A stretch of 64,000 nt of DNA from Limanda limanda (lineage: Eukaryota > Chordata > Actinopteri > Pleuronectiformes > Pleuronectidae), in contig NC_083649.1 in assembly GCF_963576545.1 (NCBI RefSeq), positions 6,417,906-6,481,905 of the forward strand. The letters are read 5' to 3'. Positions 46,074 to 64,000 of this stretch are shown in pieces. Within the stretch, counting starts at the first letter, position 1, and each line of letters opens with the position of its first letter. Both the position numbers and the translations under genes were made by a program. The notes beneath the pieces were generated by a model. It searched no databases. It was not told where the DNA came from and saw only the letters and a program-made list of their open reading frames with translations.

Positions 46074-49000
46074 TTTAGTCTGGATTCTCCACTAAACACA
46101 AATTAGAAACTTCGAAGGCAACAACAGCGTTTGTGTCGCAGTTCGGACACAAGTTTTCACTTCTTTAAGATTAAGGGACTCTTGTCACCAGGGTCACGAT
46201 GATAATCTCCCAGTTAAGGTTGTGGAAAGGTCACATTTGGTGAGTTGAAGACCCAGACAGAATGTAATAAGGTTCAGGAAATGAGGTTAGGGTCAAGTTG
46301 AATGGTCAGGGGGGGGGCTATCTGAGGGGACGGGCGGAGATCAGCAAAGTCAGGAAAGAAGATGAGTTTAATATGCATGGAAAAGCCTTGGCTCCTGTAG
46401 CTGGAGGCAGAGGACGACTCAGAGGAGAGCAGAATGACAGCAGTCACAGCACAGTCCATATTGAACAATCCTGTACCTTACAATTTATGTCTGGGGATGT
46501 AAGCAGTAGAGACTATATAGTGAGACAGAGGGGGAGGGGGTGAGGCAGTTCGGGTGGCGGATTGGAATTGGGTGAGGCTGTATATTGGAGAACTTCTGGA
46601 GGACTTGAAACTACTTTCCAAACAGCTATTCACATGACAAATCTGTCTCCCACGTTGCACTATATAGGGAAGCGAGCCATTGTTGCATGATAAGAAAAGT
46701 AAATTGGGAAATTCTTCCAGAGCCCTGGGCAAGTTGTTTGTCAGTCTGACTGGTGTAGTGTCACATCCTGTAGGTGGGACCAGCGTCTGTCTGTCCAGAG
46801 ACCTGAGGAAACGAGTGCCTACACAACAACACATCATCCAAACAGCAAACAAATCTCATGTTTCCTGAAACTTAGAAGACAAGTGTATAGACAAAGTGAG
46901 TAATTTCCATTTTCTGTCTCAAGGAAGATCAGCTTTTTTATTTGGCCCACTTTCCATTCCTTCATGGTAAGTGGTTTAGAATGGAACATCTGTTTGTTTG
47001 AACAGGAGGGCACTGGCATCAATTATAAAGTTTTTTTTTATTCATCCTCTTTTCCAGTTTTTTCTTTACCCAGTGCCCCTCGGTGCAAGCACTGGTCTCG
47101 ATGCTTTTAATGTCTATTTGACATGCCCTCCACCAGCGCCTCACTGAATCCACTCCTTATGGGCCCCCTGTTGTCATTCGCTGCGAGTCATTTTTCTTTC
47201 ATACCCGATCACGTCCATCTTTGACATAAATGAATATATTTCCATTTTTTAATCCTGACTTTTCTTATTGCTCCAGCGCTTTTGAATATCAGATGGGAGT
47301 GCTGCTGTTTCTGTGTGAGGTCCTGGACAGTACAAAGAGTCACCATCACTGAAGAACATGATCAGTGTGGAGTGCAGGCTCCAGTCAACTTTGCTCAACT
47401 CGCTGTGGTGTCAAGTTAGAAAAATCACTGCTTAAAAGCGGAAAAAAACACCCTTTCCTTTCATTGAAATGATTATTTAATCTGTTAAATGACACTATAG
47501 ACCTGAAGAAGATCAGTGAAGCTGAAGTTTACTTCAACACGTTTTTGAACTGCATTGATCAAACACCTCTACCTGTCTGCAGCCGGGAGCATGCTGATGG
47601 CAAGTCTGACGTCTGATGTCTGCTGATGCATGTTTCATGTTGTAATTGCAGGAGCGGTGCAGAATACACAAGGAGCATTATGTATAACACAAAATGCACA
47701 CTAGCATAATCTCAAACAGAAGGAATAACAAAAGTAAACTTCACAGATCGGGCATCTGGAGTCCATGCAGCTCAAATTATCTATTTCATTTTCTTTCTAC
47801 AGGTTTTGGCTTGTTTCAATCCCTGTTGCAAATATATAACGAGCAGATGTTACACTTCATGCCCGAGTATTCTCCCGTCTAGCGCCTCGGAGAATTGGAA
47901 CATTTTAAAGTCTTGTCTTTTATTTTATCGGTGTCTGTATTATCAGTTTTGTTAAAAGGCACAGAAGCGGCTCAAGGACGTGGGAGGCAGCTCGGTCCGT
48001 GTCACGCTCCGGCTGATCCACATCGCAGCACTCAATCTTTGGCAACAACTGGAGACACACAAACAGGCTTATTTATTTATTATTATTTATCCATTCATCA
48101 GGGAGTTCTAATCCACTGGCTTTATCTGTGTAATGCTGTACTTCCATCAGCGCTCAATCATCCACTTGTGCTCTATATTCATGTCATGACCCTTTGACGG
48201 TCAACGATCTGCTGCTGCTGGCTGAGCACAGACAAGGGCAGAATGTGTTTGTACGGAAGCCAAACACGTCCGCGCTAAATGGGCTTGTTGGACGATGTTG
48301 AACAGAGTGAAAAGAGCCATTTCCCTCGATGATGAGTTCATTATTAAGTGTTGTTCTGTAATGTTTCTTGGCCGTCGAATAATGCAATCGGCTTCTCAAT
48401 AAACTGAGACTTGTTTTCCGCTCGCCGTATGGAAATCTGTGGCTGTGGGAGGGTTTTTCCATCTTGCTAATCACACTGACTCAGTTTTTCTAGCTCCTGC
48501 AGAGAAGAGATAGGTCAAGAAATTGTGCAAGTTGAGAATAAATTCGACGAGTCCAGTCTCTTGAATGGCTTCCCATGGGGCATCGAGATTGGTTGACCCG
48601 CTCCGAGAGGAGAAGGGACAAGCTGCTTAAGTTGTTGGCCAGAGAAGAAAAAAAACCCCTGTCTGACTGGTTAACTAATTCAGAAACCAGGTCAGGCCAG
48701 CTGTCTGATTAGACCCTTGTGTGAGGCCATCCAGGGGCAGTGATGCACTGTCTGGGCCTCAGACAGCTGTGAACTGCAGCCAGTAACTAAAGCAGCCACA
48801 TAACAATTGGCTCAGATTAGGAAACAAAATACTCTGCGGTCCAATGTCCAAAAGGATCAAAAATACAAACGCAGAACATCCAGGTTCTCTTCCCTCTGCT
48901 TCTCAGTTTTCTCTCCTGAAGGTGTTTACAGAAAGTTCACATGTTCAAAAGAGTCACCGACGTTTCCCCTTAATTGGTGCACAAGAAATCTGTGTCCTCA

Positions 49001-49494
49001 TATAACACATCCTGTCTGGAGGCAGTGTTTTCCCCTTATATGGAAATGTTTACTCCCCAGTCTGTGGTTTATTCTCTGAGGCGCTCCTGAATACACTAAT
49101 CTTTTTACACTAGCTTCACTTTGTAAAAGCATATTGTATCGTATGAGTCAACGAGGGTGGATCACAAGTTTGCAACAGAAGCAGGAACAGGAAGATTTGT
49201 GGATGGAGACAAAAGAGTTCTATTGTGTCTTTTTGCATCCGCCATTGTGGTGATGTCATTAAGCCTTATGTCAGGATAGTGGGTTATGTGGTTGGGACAA
49301 AGGGACAGATGAATATCAATCCAAAAAAACAGGACATATTTAGAGGACTTATGTAAGGATGTGTAAAATGTTGTTCAGATCCAAATGAAAATCTGGATGT
49401 TGTGAATTTAAATGTGGTTTCATGAGAGATATGTAATGTCAACAACAATGAAACTGTGAAACTGTTTATTTATGTAATGATTCGAACCATAATC

Positions 49495-49795
49495 TGTTTA
49501 TAAACATGGACACCATCACAGCTCCTCTAAAGTGAAGCCAAATCATCTTGTCTGGCTACAGTCTTTGTCATTAGTCCTGCCTCCTTTATGTTAGTGAAGG
49601 GGAAATGGTCCATATAAAGAGGTTAAAGTATGCATAAAGTCACTTTAGGTAGTTCTTACCACCCTGATGTTTGTGTTCATTGGAGGCTTCAGAAATGAGG
49701 TGAAACGTCATGATTGACATCTGAGACTCAATATTGGTCGAGCATGTGTATCGGCAGGACCCCGATACAGCTGCTCCCCCACAGTCACTACTGAG
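49495..49795 (+). mobile_element. Dispersed repeat, first copy in window
   Basis: Shares the order of phrases cctcctttatgttagt, gggaaatggtcca, ggtagttcttaccaccctga, gacatctgagact and ggtcgagc with the more diverged copy at 55340-55690, so it is an interspersed repeat. No coding capacity seen and class not assigned. Confidence 0.6.
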
Positions 49796-49799
49796 CAGA

Positions 49800-55335
<5,536 letters not shown>

Positions 55336-55339
55336 AGTT

Positions 55340-55690
55340 TGACAACGTGACAGCTCCCCAAAAAAGTTAAACCAAAGCGTCTTGATCCGCCCCTAGTGGT
55401 TGACTACAGTATAGGTCATGATCCTGCTTTCTCCATGTTTTAGGTTGGGACATGGGCCAAACTAAAGGTCAAAGAACTCGTCAAATGCGATGTTTTTGTC
55501 ATTGTAGGTAGTTCTTATCATACTGATGTATGCTCAAGTTCCAATGTTTTATAATTAGTTTGGTTTTATTTGGTTATTTCATGCTCTAAAAATGGGGGGA
55601 AACATCAGACAGCTGAGACGGACTCGTGATGTATTTGACCTGATCAGCTCGTGTCTGTCCCCTTATCCCCAGACTCCGCCTCCAGATGTG
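55340..55690 (+). mobile_element. Dispersed repeat, second copy in window
   Basis: Contains gatccgcccctagtggttga, ctccatgttttaggttggga, ggtagttcttatcatactga, cagctgagacggactcgtga and gtgtctgtcc, in the same order as the repeat at 49495-49795. Confidence 0.6.
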
Positions 55691-55917
55691 CAAGATTGGT
55701 TGGTATCCTGAATACTTTAGCTTAGTTTTTGTGGGAGAAAGTGATGAGTGAGTCCATATCTATCTCCGCCCACACAAACCTTGTTTTACAAAATATCCTT
55801 CTTCTGCAAAAACGCTTAAACAAGCAAAGGCAAGTAGGTGGCAACAAATTCTACATCTCAGATCTGTCATTCTCAGAGTTTATTCTCCCGTCAATCAGTC
55901 TATAGCGACTATGTATG

Positions 55918-56245
55918 GGAGAGGCGGTGGACTAGTGGCAGAAACTTGGACTTGAGCAGGAAAGGTCTCTGGTTCGTCTCTGGTTCGACTCCACGGAGAA
56001 ACAACAAAAAAACGAACCTGGATTGATCTGTCCAAAAATCCAAGAGGATTCTCCCTACCCTGTCTAGTGCCCCTGAGCAAGGTACCTTACTCCCCCAACA
56101 TCTGCTCCCCGGGCACCTTACATGGCTGCTCACTGTGTGTCCTGCACCAGATGGGTTAAAAGCAGAGGTTGAATTTCCCTCCTTGCATGAGTGTGCTTGT
56201 GCATGTCTGTGCATGTGTTTGGGACAAATTAATGTATCTTAATCT
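55918..56245 (+). mobile_element. tRNA-derived SINE, second type
   Basis: The tRNA-like head has gtggactagtggcagaaact as A-box region and ggttcgactcc as B box, with the B-box region partly duplicated (tctctggttcg twice near 55968-55990). The body has gtgcccctgagcaaggtacc, cccaacatctgctccccggg and catggctgctcactgtgtg, then gatgggttaaaagcagaggt, the usual order for a widespread teleost SINE. It differs in sequence from the SINE at 15481. Confidence 0.85.
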
Positions 56246-56249
56246 ATAT

Positions 56250-57348
56250 TGTTGTTGATTTTGGAGCACGCTAAGTAAGCTGTGACGTCATATTAACCCA
56301 AACAAATCCGTTTACAGTACATACAGACACACAGAAACCAGTTATTTTGTGACTTAAAATTTGCGCGTTGAGAGGAAAATACTTGTTTGGCTAAACGTCC
56401 TGACTTTAACATCCAGTCTCAGATTTTTTAGACTGACACAAATGAGCAAAAAGCAGAAAGTGTGATTCCTCAGTTTTATTGTCCCGCACATCATGTTTCA
56501 GGAGAACTGTACACATAATGCATATCTTTTTTTTTTTTTTTTTTTTTTTACATTTGTTTTACATAGTTCATGTTGATGAGACTCTGCGTCACAGCCGAGC
56601 CTTTTAAAATGTTCAACTCCATTACATTCCACAGATTTCCCTTTGGTTCATTGTCCTCGGGTTCGTCCCCTGGGCATCGCGTCCTGCCCCCGTTTGTGAA
56701 TTCTTGTCAATGAACATCGGTCATAAATAACATCAGACAAGCATGCACATTTTTTGCGCAGCCTGTGGAACAGAAGACAATTATCAAGACACATGTAGTC
56801 AACCGGCTAAAAGCCTGAGATGCAAGTTCAGTCGTCAAATTTCCAGCTTTGCTCACGTTCTATAAAAACATTTCCATTTTTTTATCTGGTGCCTCTTTAC
56901 ACCCCCCCCCCCAAAAATACATTACAATTTTTCTTCTTTTTTTTTACACAATAGCTGCTAAAGACATTAAGATACACACTCAGTTGCCACATTAAATGAA
57001 AAAATGCTGTTTGTGAACCGCACAACGTTGGTATGCGTGATGTGAAACAGCATCAAGTCAGCACGAACAGGAAAGATCTGCTGTGATATTTCCACCGCAT
57101 TAATTCATTGCTCAAAGATTTGAGGCTGGCCGGGGGGGGGAACCGAGATCCCACCTGCGTCCAGTGAGCTGCGGCCAAATAAGAGGCGACAACGTGTAAA
57201 TATTTATCAGGTGAAAAAGAGGATTTGTGCTTTTGCAAAACATTTAAGACGTTGTTTCGTTAATGATTTTAACCGTCAGAGTCTCAAATGTGCAGATTGG
57301 TTTCTTGTTTGTAAACAGTGTAGGCAGTGCACACGTAACTATGAAGTG

Positions 57349-57400
<52 letters not shown>

Positions 57401-60400
57401 CTTGTCATCGTATTTCCTATGACAGCGTACTTTACTGTAAGTGCATTCAGTTATGTTCCCAAGGCTTCTCCTCCTTATTTTCCTTTTAGAAACGATACCT
57501 GTACTTTGAATTGTGCCGGGCATGTAGCTCACAGTCACTTGGTGCTGCAGAGGATATTTATTTGACTTTTTATTCTGCCTTTGTTTTGACAGTTCTGAGA
57601 CACAAGCAGTACAGCGTAACCGTGACTGCCATCCTTTAGAACAGCTCTGGTTCCTGAAGTAAATTTCCCATTCACCTTCTCCATTGACGTTTCAGTAAAA
57701 TTCCTATGAAAAGAGACATTAAATCATTGACACACGCTGGTGAGCTATGAGATTAATAATGACCATAAAAATGTTAATTCAGAGCAAAAGAAATACATCA
57801 ACTTGAAATACTGGATAAAATTGATTGGGGTTACTCTGTGGTAAAAATAATGTATCGCTCAACGATATGATCGCAGCTGACATAATTTTTTCGGCGAGCT
57901 CCACCAATCAGAGACGTGGTTATTGAGGATTGTGGATTATTGTATTACATCTTCTTGACATTGCCTTCCTCTTTAAACAAAGTTGATATCACATAGACTT
58001 GTAGTTTCCACAGGAGCATATGAAATTCTTTCACATCTCATAGCTTGAGGTAGATCTACCTTGGATGGTTAAACCATTACGGCTGATCTCTGAAAGCTCT
58101 ATTGAGGAAAATGTATTGGATTTTCTGACTTCAGGAACAAAGCTGTTGAGCTCAAGGTTGAGGGAAAGAAAGACAAGTGTAACATCCAAATCAAACCAGT
58201 GATGCTACTTGTGTGTATGCACTTCAAACCATAAACTCATCTCCATGCTTTACCTGCTCAAGAGTTTTCAAAGTGTTTGCATATCAGACTGAAAACACTG
58301 ATTAAATAAACAGGCTGTGTTGTATTTCAAATCAAACTTTACAAAGTTTACAGCCTTGATTAACATATTATGTTCTGTTATATTAACTTTTTATAATTTG
58401 AATGTCTCAGTGATCTAATCTGCATTCTCATGAGACAGAGCACCAGTGGGCACGGGACAAGAGAAGCTGTGATGTAATCTGCCTTTTGGACTGCGCTTCT
58501 GAATATTTCTGTTTTGATGACTCAAATCGCTGTTTGTGTTTTGGACGACAGGCTCAAAGGCAGAGGGAAAAATGGGTTATGCAAAATATCCCCCATTAGT
58601 GTGGACAGGCCGTCAATGGTTTGAGAATATCTGGTCATCTGGGGCCTGTAATTGCAAACTGCATCCATCAAAATAAGTTACTTGTGTTTGTTGAAGCTCC
58701 AGAATAGAAACTTTTTCAAATGTAAATAAAACTAAGGAGCTGCTGTAGTGTTACTACACAGATCAGGGAGAATATTTATTTAGAAATTAAACAGTTTTTC
58801 CTTATTCAGTGCAGCATTTTAAATAAGTAGAAGCACTTAGAAACTCTGGCTCTCATCCTCCAAAGAGAAAACAGTAACGACCTTCACTCATTACTGCCTC
58901 AGTCGTTCATTTTGAAGGCAGGCTTGTATTTACACTAGTAAAACAAATGTTGCTTTTGCGTCTCAGCCGGTGTAAACACATTCCAGCTCAGCAATCAAGC
59001 CACAGGGATGAATGTTGTGATTGTTTTGGAAAGTATGAAGCTCACTGCATTACCAGATCTGCACGGTAATAAGAACGTCTCAAACTATGCTTTGATTTAT
59101 ATTTTTTGCCAACATAAAGCTTACTTATAAGGTTTCTTTCATTTCAGTAAAATAAAAGGATTGCATTATCTGAGCAATTTGTAAGATGCTCAGTAATTGT
59201 AAGATTTGTGTGGCTAGATGATGTTATTGGACTGTGAGAAATTGCAAGTTTCAAAACCTGTGCGTAGCCAGGAGGTACATAATGGGAAATAGCACATGAA
59301 TTAACTTCAGGAAAAATAATCTTTTTATCTGACGAGCAAGGTTTCGTATATTCGGTTGCACCGAGGAAAAGGTCGAGAGTTAAGGTTGTGCACAGAGAGC
59401 GAAGGGAACATAAATGAAAGTAGTTACACAATTTCGCTGTAGGGTCGCCCAGAAAGAAAAACACACAAAAAGAAGGAGAAGGTAATATTTGTTCTTCTGC
59501 TTCATCAATTGAGTCTCTTGCCTGAGGTTTGCATGTGAACTTGTGTCTGTTGCTGCAGAGACAAGTTTCAATAAACGATCGTCCACATGAATACATGAGA
59601 AACAAAAAGCAGTATGAATGCAAACCAGCTCTGCAGAATAAGATTCGTTTGTAATATATGTAAAAAATATGGCACTTGCCGTAATATTGAAAATTTGACA
59701 CTGTTGTATGAACTATAAGGCAGTACTCCTGAATGAAAGAAAAATACCTTAAAGGACCCAAGGTGTCCCCCCCCTCCCGCTGCCCGCAGATAGCTTGTCA
59801 AAGTGAACGGACCCCCTGACCCCCCCTGACCCCCCTTAGGCTGTGCCCATTTCTTTGGTTTTGAATTGAAGTCTTTTCCTCCCGTCATGTGCATCTAAAA
59901 CATTCTCCAGACATCTGAGCTTAACTTCTTTCTCCGTAACATAACAAAATCATTTTATTTCTCCTTCCCAGCAGTGACCTTGGCTTCCACCACTGGTCAA
60001 AGGACCTTCCCACACCTCTTCAAACCCCATCTCTTCAAATAAAAACCAAATTCCTCCCCCCCCTGCTCTCACACGCGTCCTGTTCCATCAATATTCATAG
60101 CACGAGTCGTTGCTTAACATTCTTCATCTGTGGCTTTGCACATTTTTCACCCTGTGCAAGAAATTTGCCACTTAAGTCAATTTAAAGAAGAGGAAAAAAA
60201 AACCCCGAAACCATTCAATTAACTATGAGGACCATGTTTGTGATTCTTTGATATTTAATTTCTGCTATTAATACACTCAACACTGAGAAGCAAAGTAAGT
60301 AAAGTATTTTTTAACGACGCGATGTACATGCCAATTTAGCGAGAGGTTTGTTTGAGATGCACTTTGCAGCGAGTGGGTTAAGCGTTGTCCTTTAATAAAC

Positions 60401-62916
60401 TGTTAATCGTGTGGGGTTATTGAGCTGCAGATATATTTAAAAACTTAAGCACATTTTTTTTTAATACATTTCCAACAACAAGATACCACAGTTAAAAACC
60501 ACACTGACACAAATTTACAAAATACCCCCCCTCCCGCCTCAGTCCTGCTCGCTACTGGAATACAACGTTATGAGTTGATCAATATTTCAGAAGTTAGCGG
60601 GAGAGAGCGAGTGGGAGTTTCCCTCGTGTTCTTCTTTTTTAAGTCACACCTCCCTCTGATGCACCGTGATACAGATGTGCACTTTGTTAATTTTTATTTT
60701 TTTTTACAAAATATCCCTTTGAAATGTCTTCAGTCTCCTCTTTAAATGGCAGCTGACAAACTGCAAATGCTTTAGACGAGTGTGAAACACGACAACATGT
60801 TTGGTAGGCACCCTGAGATGGGAATAAAGATATGAATCTTAAAAAAAACAAAACACACAGTTCAAATCAGAGGCAATAAATATCACTCTCCCATCAGCGT
60901 AAGTGTGATGAAGTGAAGGTACGACGGAGAACACCGGAGAAGTGTCCTCCCACAGTGAAAGCATCATAATGGGTCCCTGGTGGATTATTATTCTTTCATG
61001 ATGGAAAAAAAACATTAATTATTAGCTATGAAATGTAAAGCTGACATTTTGCATAAGTGCTTCAGAGTGAAGAATAAGAATTTGCCGCTGCATGAGACGA
61101 CGACTGCTGCTGCTGCTGCATATGATGTCGGAAGAGAGGGAGCAACCTGTTTCCAGTCTATATTGCATGCTGCACATTCGGGGGGGTGGGAGTTCTCAAA
61201 GCTTTTGTGTGTTTTTGCTGTTGTGTGGTCTGGAGAGCTGCATTATTTAAAGTTAATCATAAGATGTGTGACACTCGTTAAAATATGGATGTACTAAGGT
61301 GAATGGAACATCTATGCTTTGCATCAAGCAATTTGGCAAAACTGAACATTTGCATTTAATTTAAAGTAAATATATTATACTGTAAAGGGTGTTCGAGCAC
61401 AGTGGGATCCAACACTGTACAGAAAGAGAGATTGTAAGTTATCAACAGAAGTCGGATCTCCCGTATAAGTTGTTTGCAATAACTTTAAAAGCTTTATTAG
61501 CTCGGTTGTCATCTGTGTTTGTCATTTATTTACTGTTGGATATACTCCACCAATTTGCAGGAAACCTTATGGAGGCTTGGGGGAGGACACAAGTACGATT
61601 TAAACCTAATCTTACTTAATCATAACTTAATTAAATTTAGGTATGTGTCTGAATTGGGGTGGATCCAGGACTGATATCTACGACTCTCTGCAATTTAGTG
61701 CAGATCCAAATAAAAATTCAGATCTAGTGAATTTTCTTGTAAACAGAAAAGCCTTAAGTTAGCTCTTGACTTGTTTTCTTTAAATTTTACTTTTACTTTA
61801 AATAGTTTTTAGTGAAGTAATACTGTTTTTCACTTTGTGCAATTGACCTCTTACCTTTGCATTGTGTTGTCACTGGTTTTGAACTGATGCAAGTTAATTA
61901 AAGCTTCTAAAGCAGAAACCTCAAACACATTATAAATGATATTGAGTCTAATAATTTGCTAAAGTAAAGTTAATGAATAATTGGGACATTTGAAGAGTTA
62001 TGTCCCACGATATGTTTATTTATAGTAAAAAAAAATAACAAAGGCAGCTTCCAGTGGTAAATATGTATAAGTGTAAGTATTTCTTTTAAATAAAGCAAAG
62101 CAGTAAAGCTGATATGCAGACTGACACAGCAGCGACAGTGGATGTTTCAGGTGTTGTCCACCTGATACATCACAAGCACTATTTCTGTTTTGAGACTTTC
62201 AGAAACTGAAAACAACCCGTATTGATTGGCAGCTCTGACATGGTGACACGGTGCTGGTTCCATCTTGCTTGGTTTGTCGTAAGCGACTTCATTTCCTGAA
62301 TTGGTTGATTATGTTTATTACTAAGATTTTGTTACTTCTGTTGTTCTTTCCTGGGCAAGAGGATCCGACCGGGCAGCACAGATCTGTGCACTGTGCATGA
62401 GACACAGACCCTTTTACTAATCTGGCTTTTAAGGTGAGCCAAGTTGCACCGTTTGAGGCTTGTGAAGTTACTAAAGAGAGAGGTGTCCGTTTACCAGTGG
62501 TCACCCAGTCAGTGTGGAATATGTCTTAGAGTCTACAGCAGCAGACATTTAAGGACATTACATTTTAATGTAATATTAATGTAGCATTCAGATTGTTTTT
62601 AGAGTAAGAACAAGGTGAAACTGCAACGCACGGCTCCATTCTCACAGGAGACGACATCTAATAAATGTTTTCTCTGCTCCATCAATCACAGGGAAATACG
62701 TGCAGATTCTTCTACTGATGTAATAAAGTTCAGTTCTTTCTCCAAACTGCGAAATAACACGTCCACAGATAAACACGGGTTCAAGTGCCAATAGAAAACC
62801 AAGCCTTGTTTTCCAGTTTCACCTGTTACTCGACTCTTTAGCTGCACAACCGTCTGGATTTCACATAAATACAGGATTTACTAATGTACTATTAAACAGG
62901 CTGGAGGATCTGGGTT
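56250..62916. other. Region downstream of the melatonin receptor, no other gene recognised
   Basis: Contains a T homopolymer (56527-56551), a GT repeat (57352-57399) and a repeat-like phrase near 61650-61735 (ggtggatccagg, agatccaaataaaaattcag). The receptor 3' UTR must extend into the right end; one candidate AATAAA on the minus strand lies near 62312. The 205-codon frame at 59144-59761 (minus) shows no motif, signal or splice support. Confidence 0.45.
57352..57399. repeat. (GT)n microsatellite
   Basis: About 48 bp of uninterrupted GT. Confidence 0.97.
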
Positions 62917-63348
62917 TCATTCCTTGTTGGCGTGTTCTCTTACTGACTCGTTGTTGTTGTGCGGCGTCGCCGGCGGCGGTGGCGAGTGCTTGCTCCTCAT
63001 GCTCCTGCCCTCCGTGGCGGCTCGGGAAGTCTCTGTCACGAAGAGCCGGGTCACCCACACAGAGGTGACGATGCGTTTGTACTCATTCCTGAAATTCCTG
63101 TTGAGCAAGCCATAGATGATGGCGTTCAGACAGCTGTTGAAGTAGGCCATGAAGTAGCTGACCACAAAGAGCCACTCGGGGATCCGGGGCACCACACGGG
63201 ACGGATCTATGGCCACGGCCAGGCCGATCAGGTTGAGCGGAGCCCAGCAGATGGCGAACAGCACGAAGACCACGAACATGGTGATGAAGTTCCGCAGGTC
63301 ACTTGGTCTGAGGCGAGGTCCCTCCTCGGTCTTCACCTTACGTCGCAC
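62917..63348 (-). CDS. mtnr1b: Melatonin receptor (MTNR1B-like), last coding exon
   Basis: One exon on the minus strand, 432 nt (143 aa plus stop), opening after a tatctccag acceptor. It encodes the end of the third intracellular loop ([20 protein letters not shown]), TM6 with FAICWAPLN, the third extracellular loop ([12 protein letters not shown]), TM7 with [11 protein letters not shown], helix 8 ([13 protein letters not shown]) and a tail ending in a His/Asn-rich stretch. NAxxY in place of NPxxY in TM7 is typical of melatonin receptors. These Gi-coupled receptors bind melatonin at the plasma membrane and lower cAMP. PSDLR and the [12 protein letters not shown] tail look more like MTNR1B than MTNR1A (PQDFR, DSSND), so I favour the 1B type; which teleost paralogue cannot be told. 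The rest of the protein (N-terminus to TM5) is upstream, beyond 64000. The splice site inside loop 3 is unexpected for this family. Confidence 0.93.
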   Translation of the reverse strand: MRRKVKTEEGPRLRPSDLRNFITMFVVFVLFAICWAPLNLIGLAVAIDPSRVVPRIPEWLFVVSYFMAYFNSCLNAIIYGLLNRNFRNEYKRIVTSVWVTRLFVTETSRAATEGRSMRSKHSPPPPATPHNNNESVREHANKE

Positions 63349-63424
63349 CTGGAGATAATGGAAACATACAAGAAGGGAATTAGGTTGTAAATGATGCCAG
63401 AAGACTGCTTTCACACACACACAA

Positions 63425-63456
<32 letters not shown>

Positions 63457-64000
63457 ACACTTACACACACATACAGGCTGCAGAACCACTCCAGGGAGCT
63501 GGTCCATCTACGTGCTTGTCACACATGATCACTCAGCTGGAATCACAGATGACGATTTTATCCAATTCTTTTTGTTAGAGCAAATATTTTATATAGAAAA
63601 GAATATAAAATGTTTTTTTATCTCATAGTGAGTGTTTTGGCATTAAAACGAAAAGTGCTGGGTCCATTTGAAACAGTTTGGAATGGGCTGTTTGTTTGGC
63701 AGGTGGAAAGGCTGGCTGCAGCTTTGGACTCTGATCCACAGAAGCCTGAAGCTGCACCAGGAGCTGTTTAAGGCCATTTCCAAATCGCCCCATTATAATT
63801 CACATGCCACGTATGAAGCCAATAAGATGAGTGGTTCTGAAGATCTGTGTTCCACATACAAATCCGGAATTATTATTAAGGTAGATGCACTGAAAAGTCA
63901 CAACTTCAAAACTTCAATGACTTCATTTGACATATTTCAAGTCCATTATAGATGAACTAGAAGTAGAAGAACTCTGTAAGGTTGAAACGATCTTGTTATT
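63349..64000 (-). other. Intron of the melatonin receptor gene
   Basis: No TM5 or earlier coding sequence is found before the window ends, so this is intron. It holds a CA microsatellite at about 63411-63466 starting some 65 bp from the acceptor. The frame extending from the exon through this repeat is spurious. Confidence 0.75.

Larger units (their letters stand above)
40240..49490. other. Gene-poor region, no coding exon recognised
   Basis: Short, motif-free frames only. It holds a degraded repeat near 41318-41455, CA/GT microsatellites at 42451-42507 and 46026-46073, and the perfect inverted repeat at 44364-44397. Confidence 0.5.

Noticed and set aside
59144..59761. 205-codon minus-strand frame, the longest in the gene-free region
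   Set aside because: No signal, domain or repeat structure, and low-complexity AT-rich codons; likely chance. A transcript or a conserved homologue would change this.
62959..63390. 143-codon plus-strand frame
   Set aside because: Antisense of the melatonin receptor exon.

Overview
The window looks like nuclear DNA from a ray-finned (teleost) fish. It has short exons with GT/AG splice sites in low-GC DNA, teleost-type tRNA-derived SINEs, an L2-type LINE, a hAT transposon with an 8-bp target-site duplication, long CA/GT/GA microsatellites, and vertebrate-only immune and neuroendocrine genes. There are no operons. All genes I can support are on the minus strand. Exon edges were read by hand from splice sites, and the joined reading frames all close correctly.

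Left part (1.8-23.5 kb): a T/NK-lymphocyte receptor block. First is a TRAT1-like (TRIM) transmembrane adaptor (six coding exons, 265 aa). Next is a complete CD96/TACTILE-like receptor (seven coding exons, 456 aa) with a nectin/PVR-type V domain, a second Ig domain, a mucin-like stalk, a TM segment and the proline-rich PPPFKPPPPPxKY tail motif. After that come four exons (stalk, TM, two cytoplasmic) whose own Ig exons are missing. Last is a second, partial copy of the first four CD96 exons. That copy and the orphan tail exons are on the same strand and phase-compatible, and together give an uninterrupted 368-codon reading frame. This is the most interesting item here: a candidate chimeric receptor with a CD96-type V domain on a different, tyrosine-bearing tail. 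A degraded L2 LINE, a SINE, two minisatellites and a Helitron-like repeat lie inside this candidate gene.

Middle (23.9-62.9 kb): about 39 kb in which I find no protein-coding gene. It contains a non-autonomous hAT element with a BED-finger exon, fragments of dispersed repeats, microsatellites (one CA tract of about 136 bp) and a perfect 14-bp-arm inverted repeat.

Right end (62.9-64.0 kb): the last coding exon of a melatonin receptor, most like MTNR1B. The rest of the gene lies beyond the window. Its upstream splice site falls in the third intracellular loop, where the human MTNR1 genes have no intron.

How the genes work together: in mammals CD96 is an adhesion/checkpoint receptor for PVR/nectins on T and NK cells, and TRAT1 stabilises the TCR/CD3 complex, so the left block is a small lymphocyte-receptor cluster. 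Both human genes are on chromosome 3q13, so the linkage looks ancient. The melatonin receptor is functionally unrelated.
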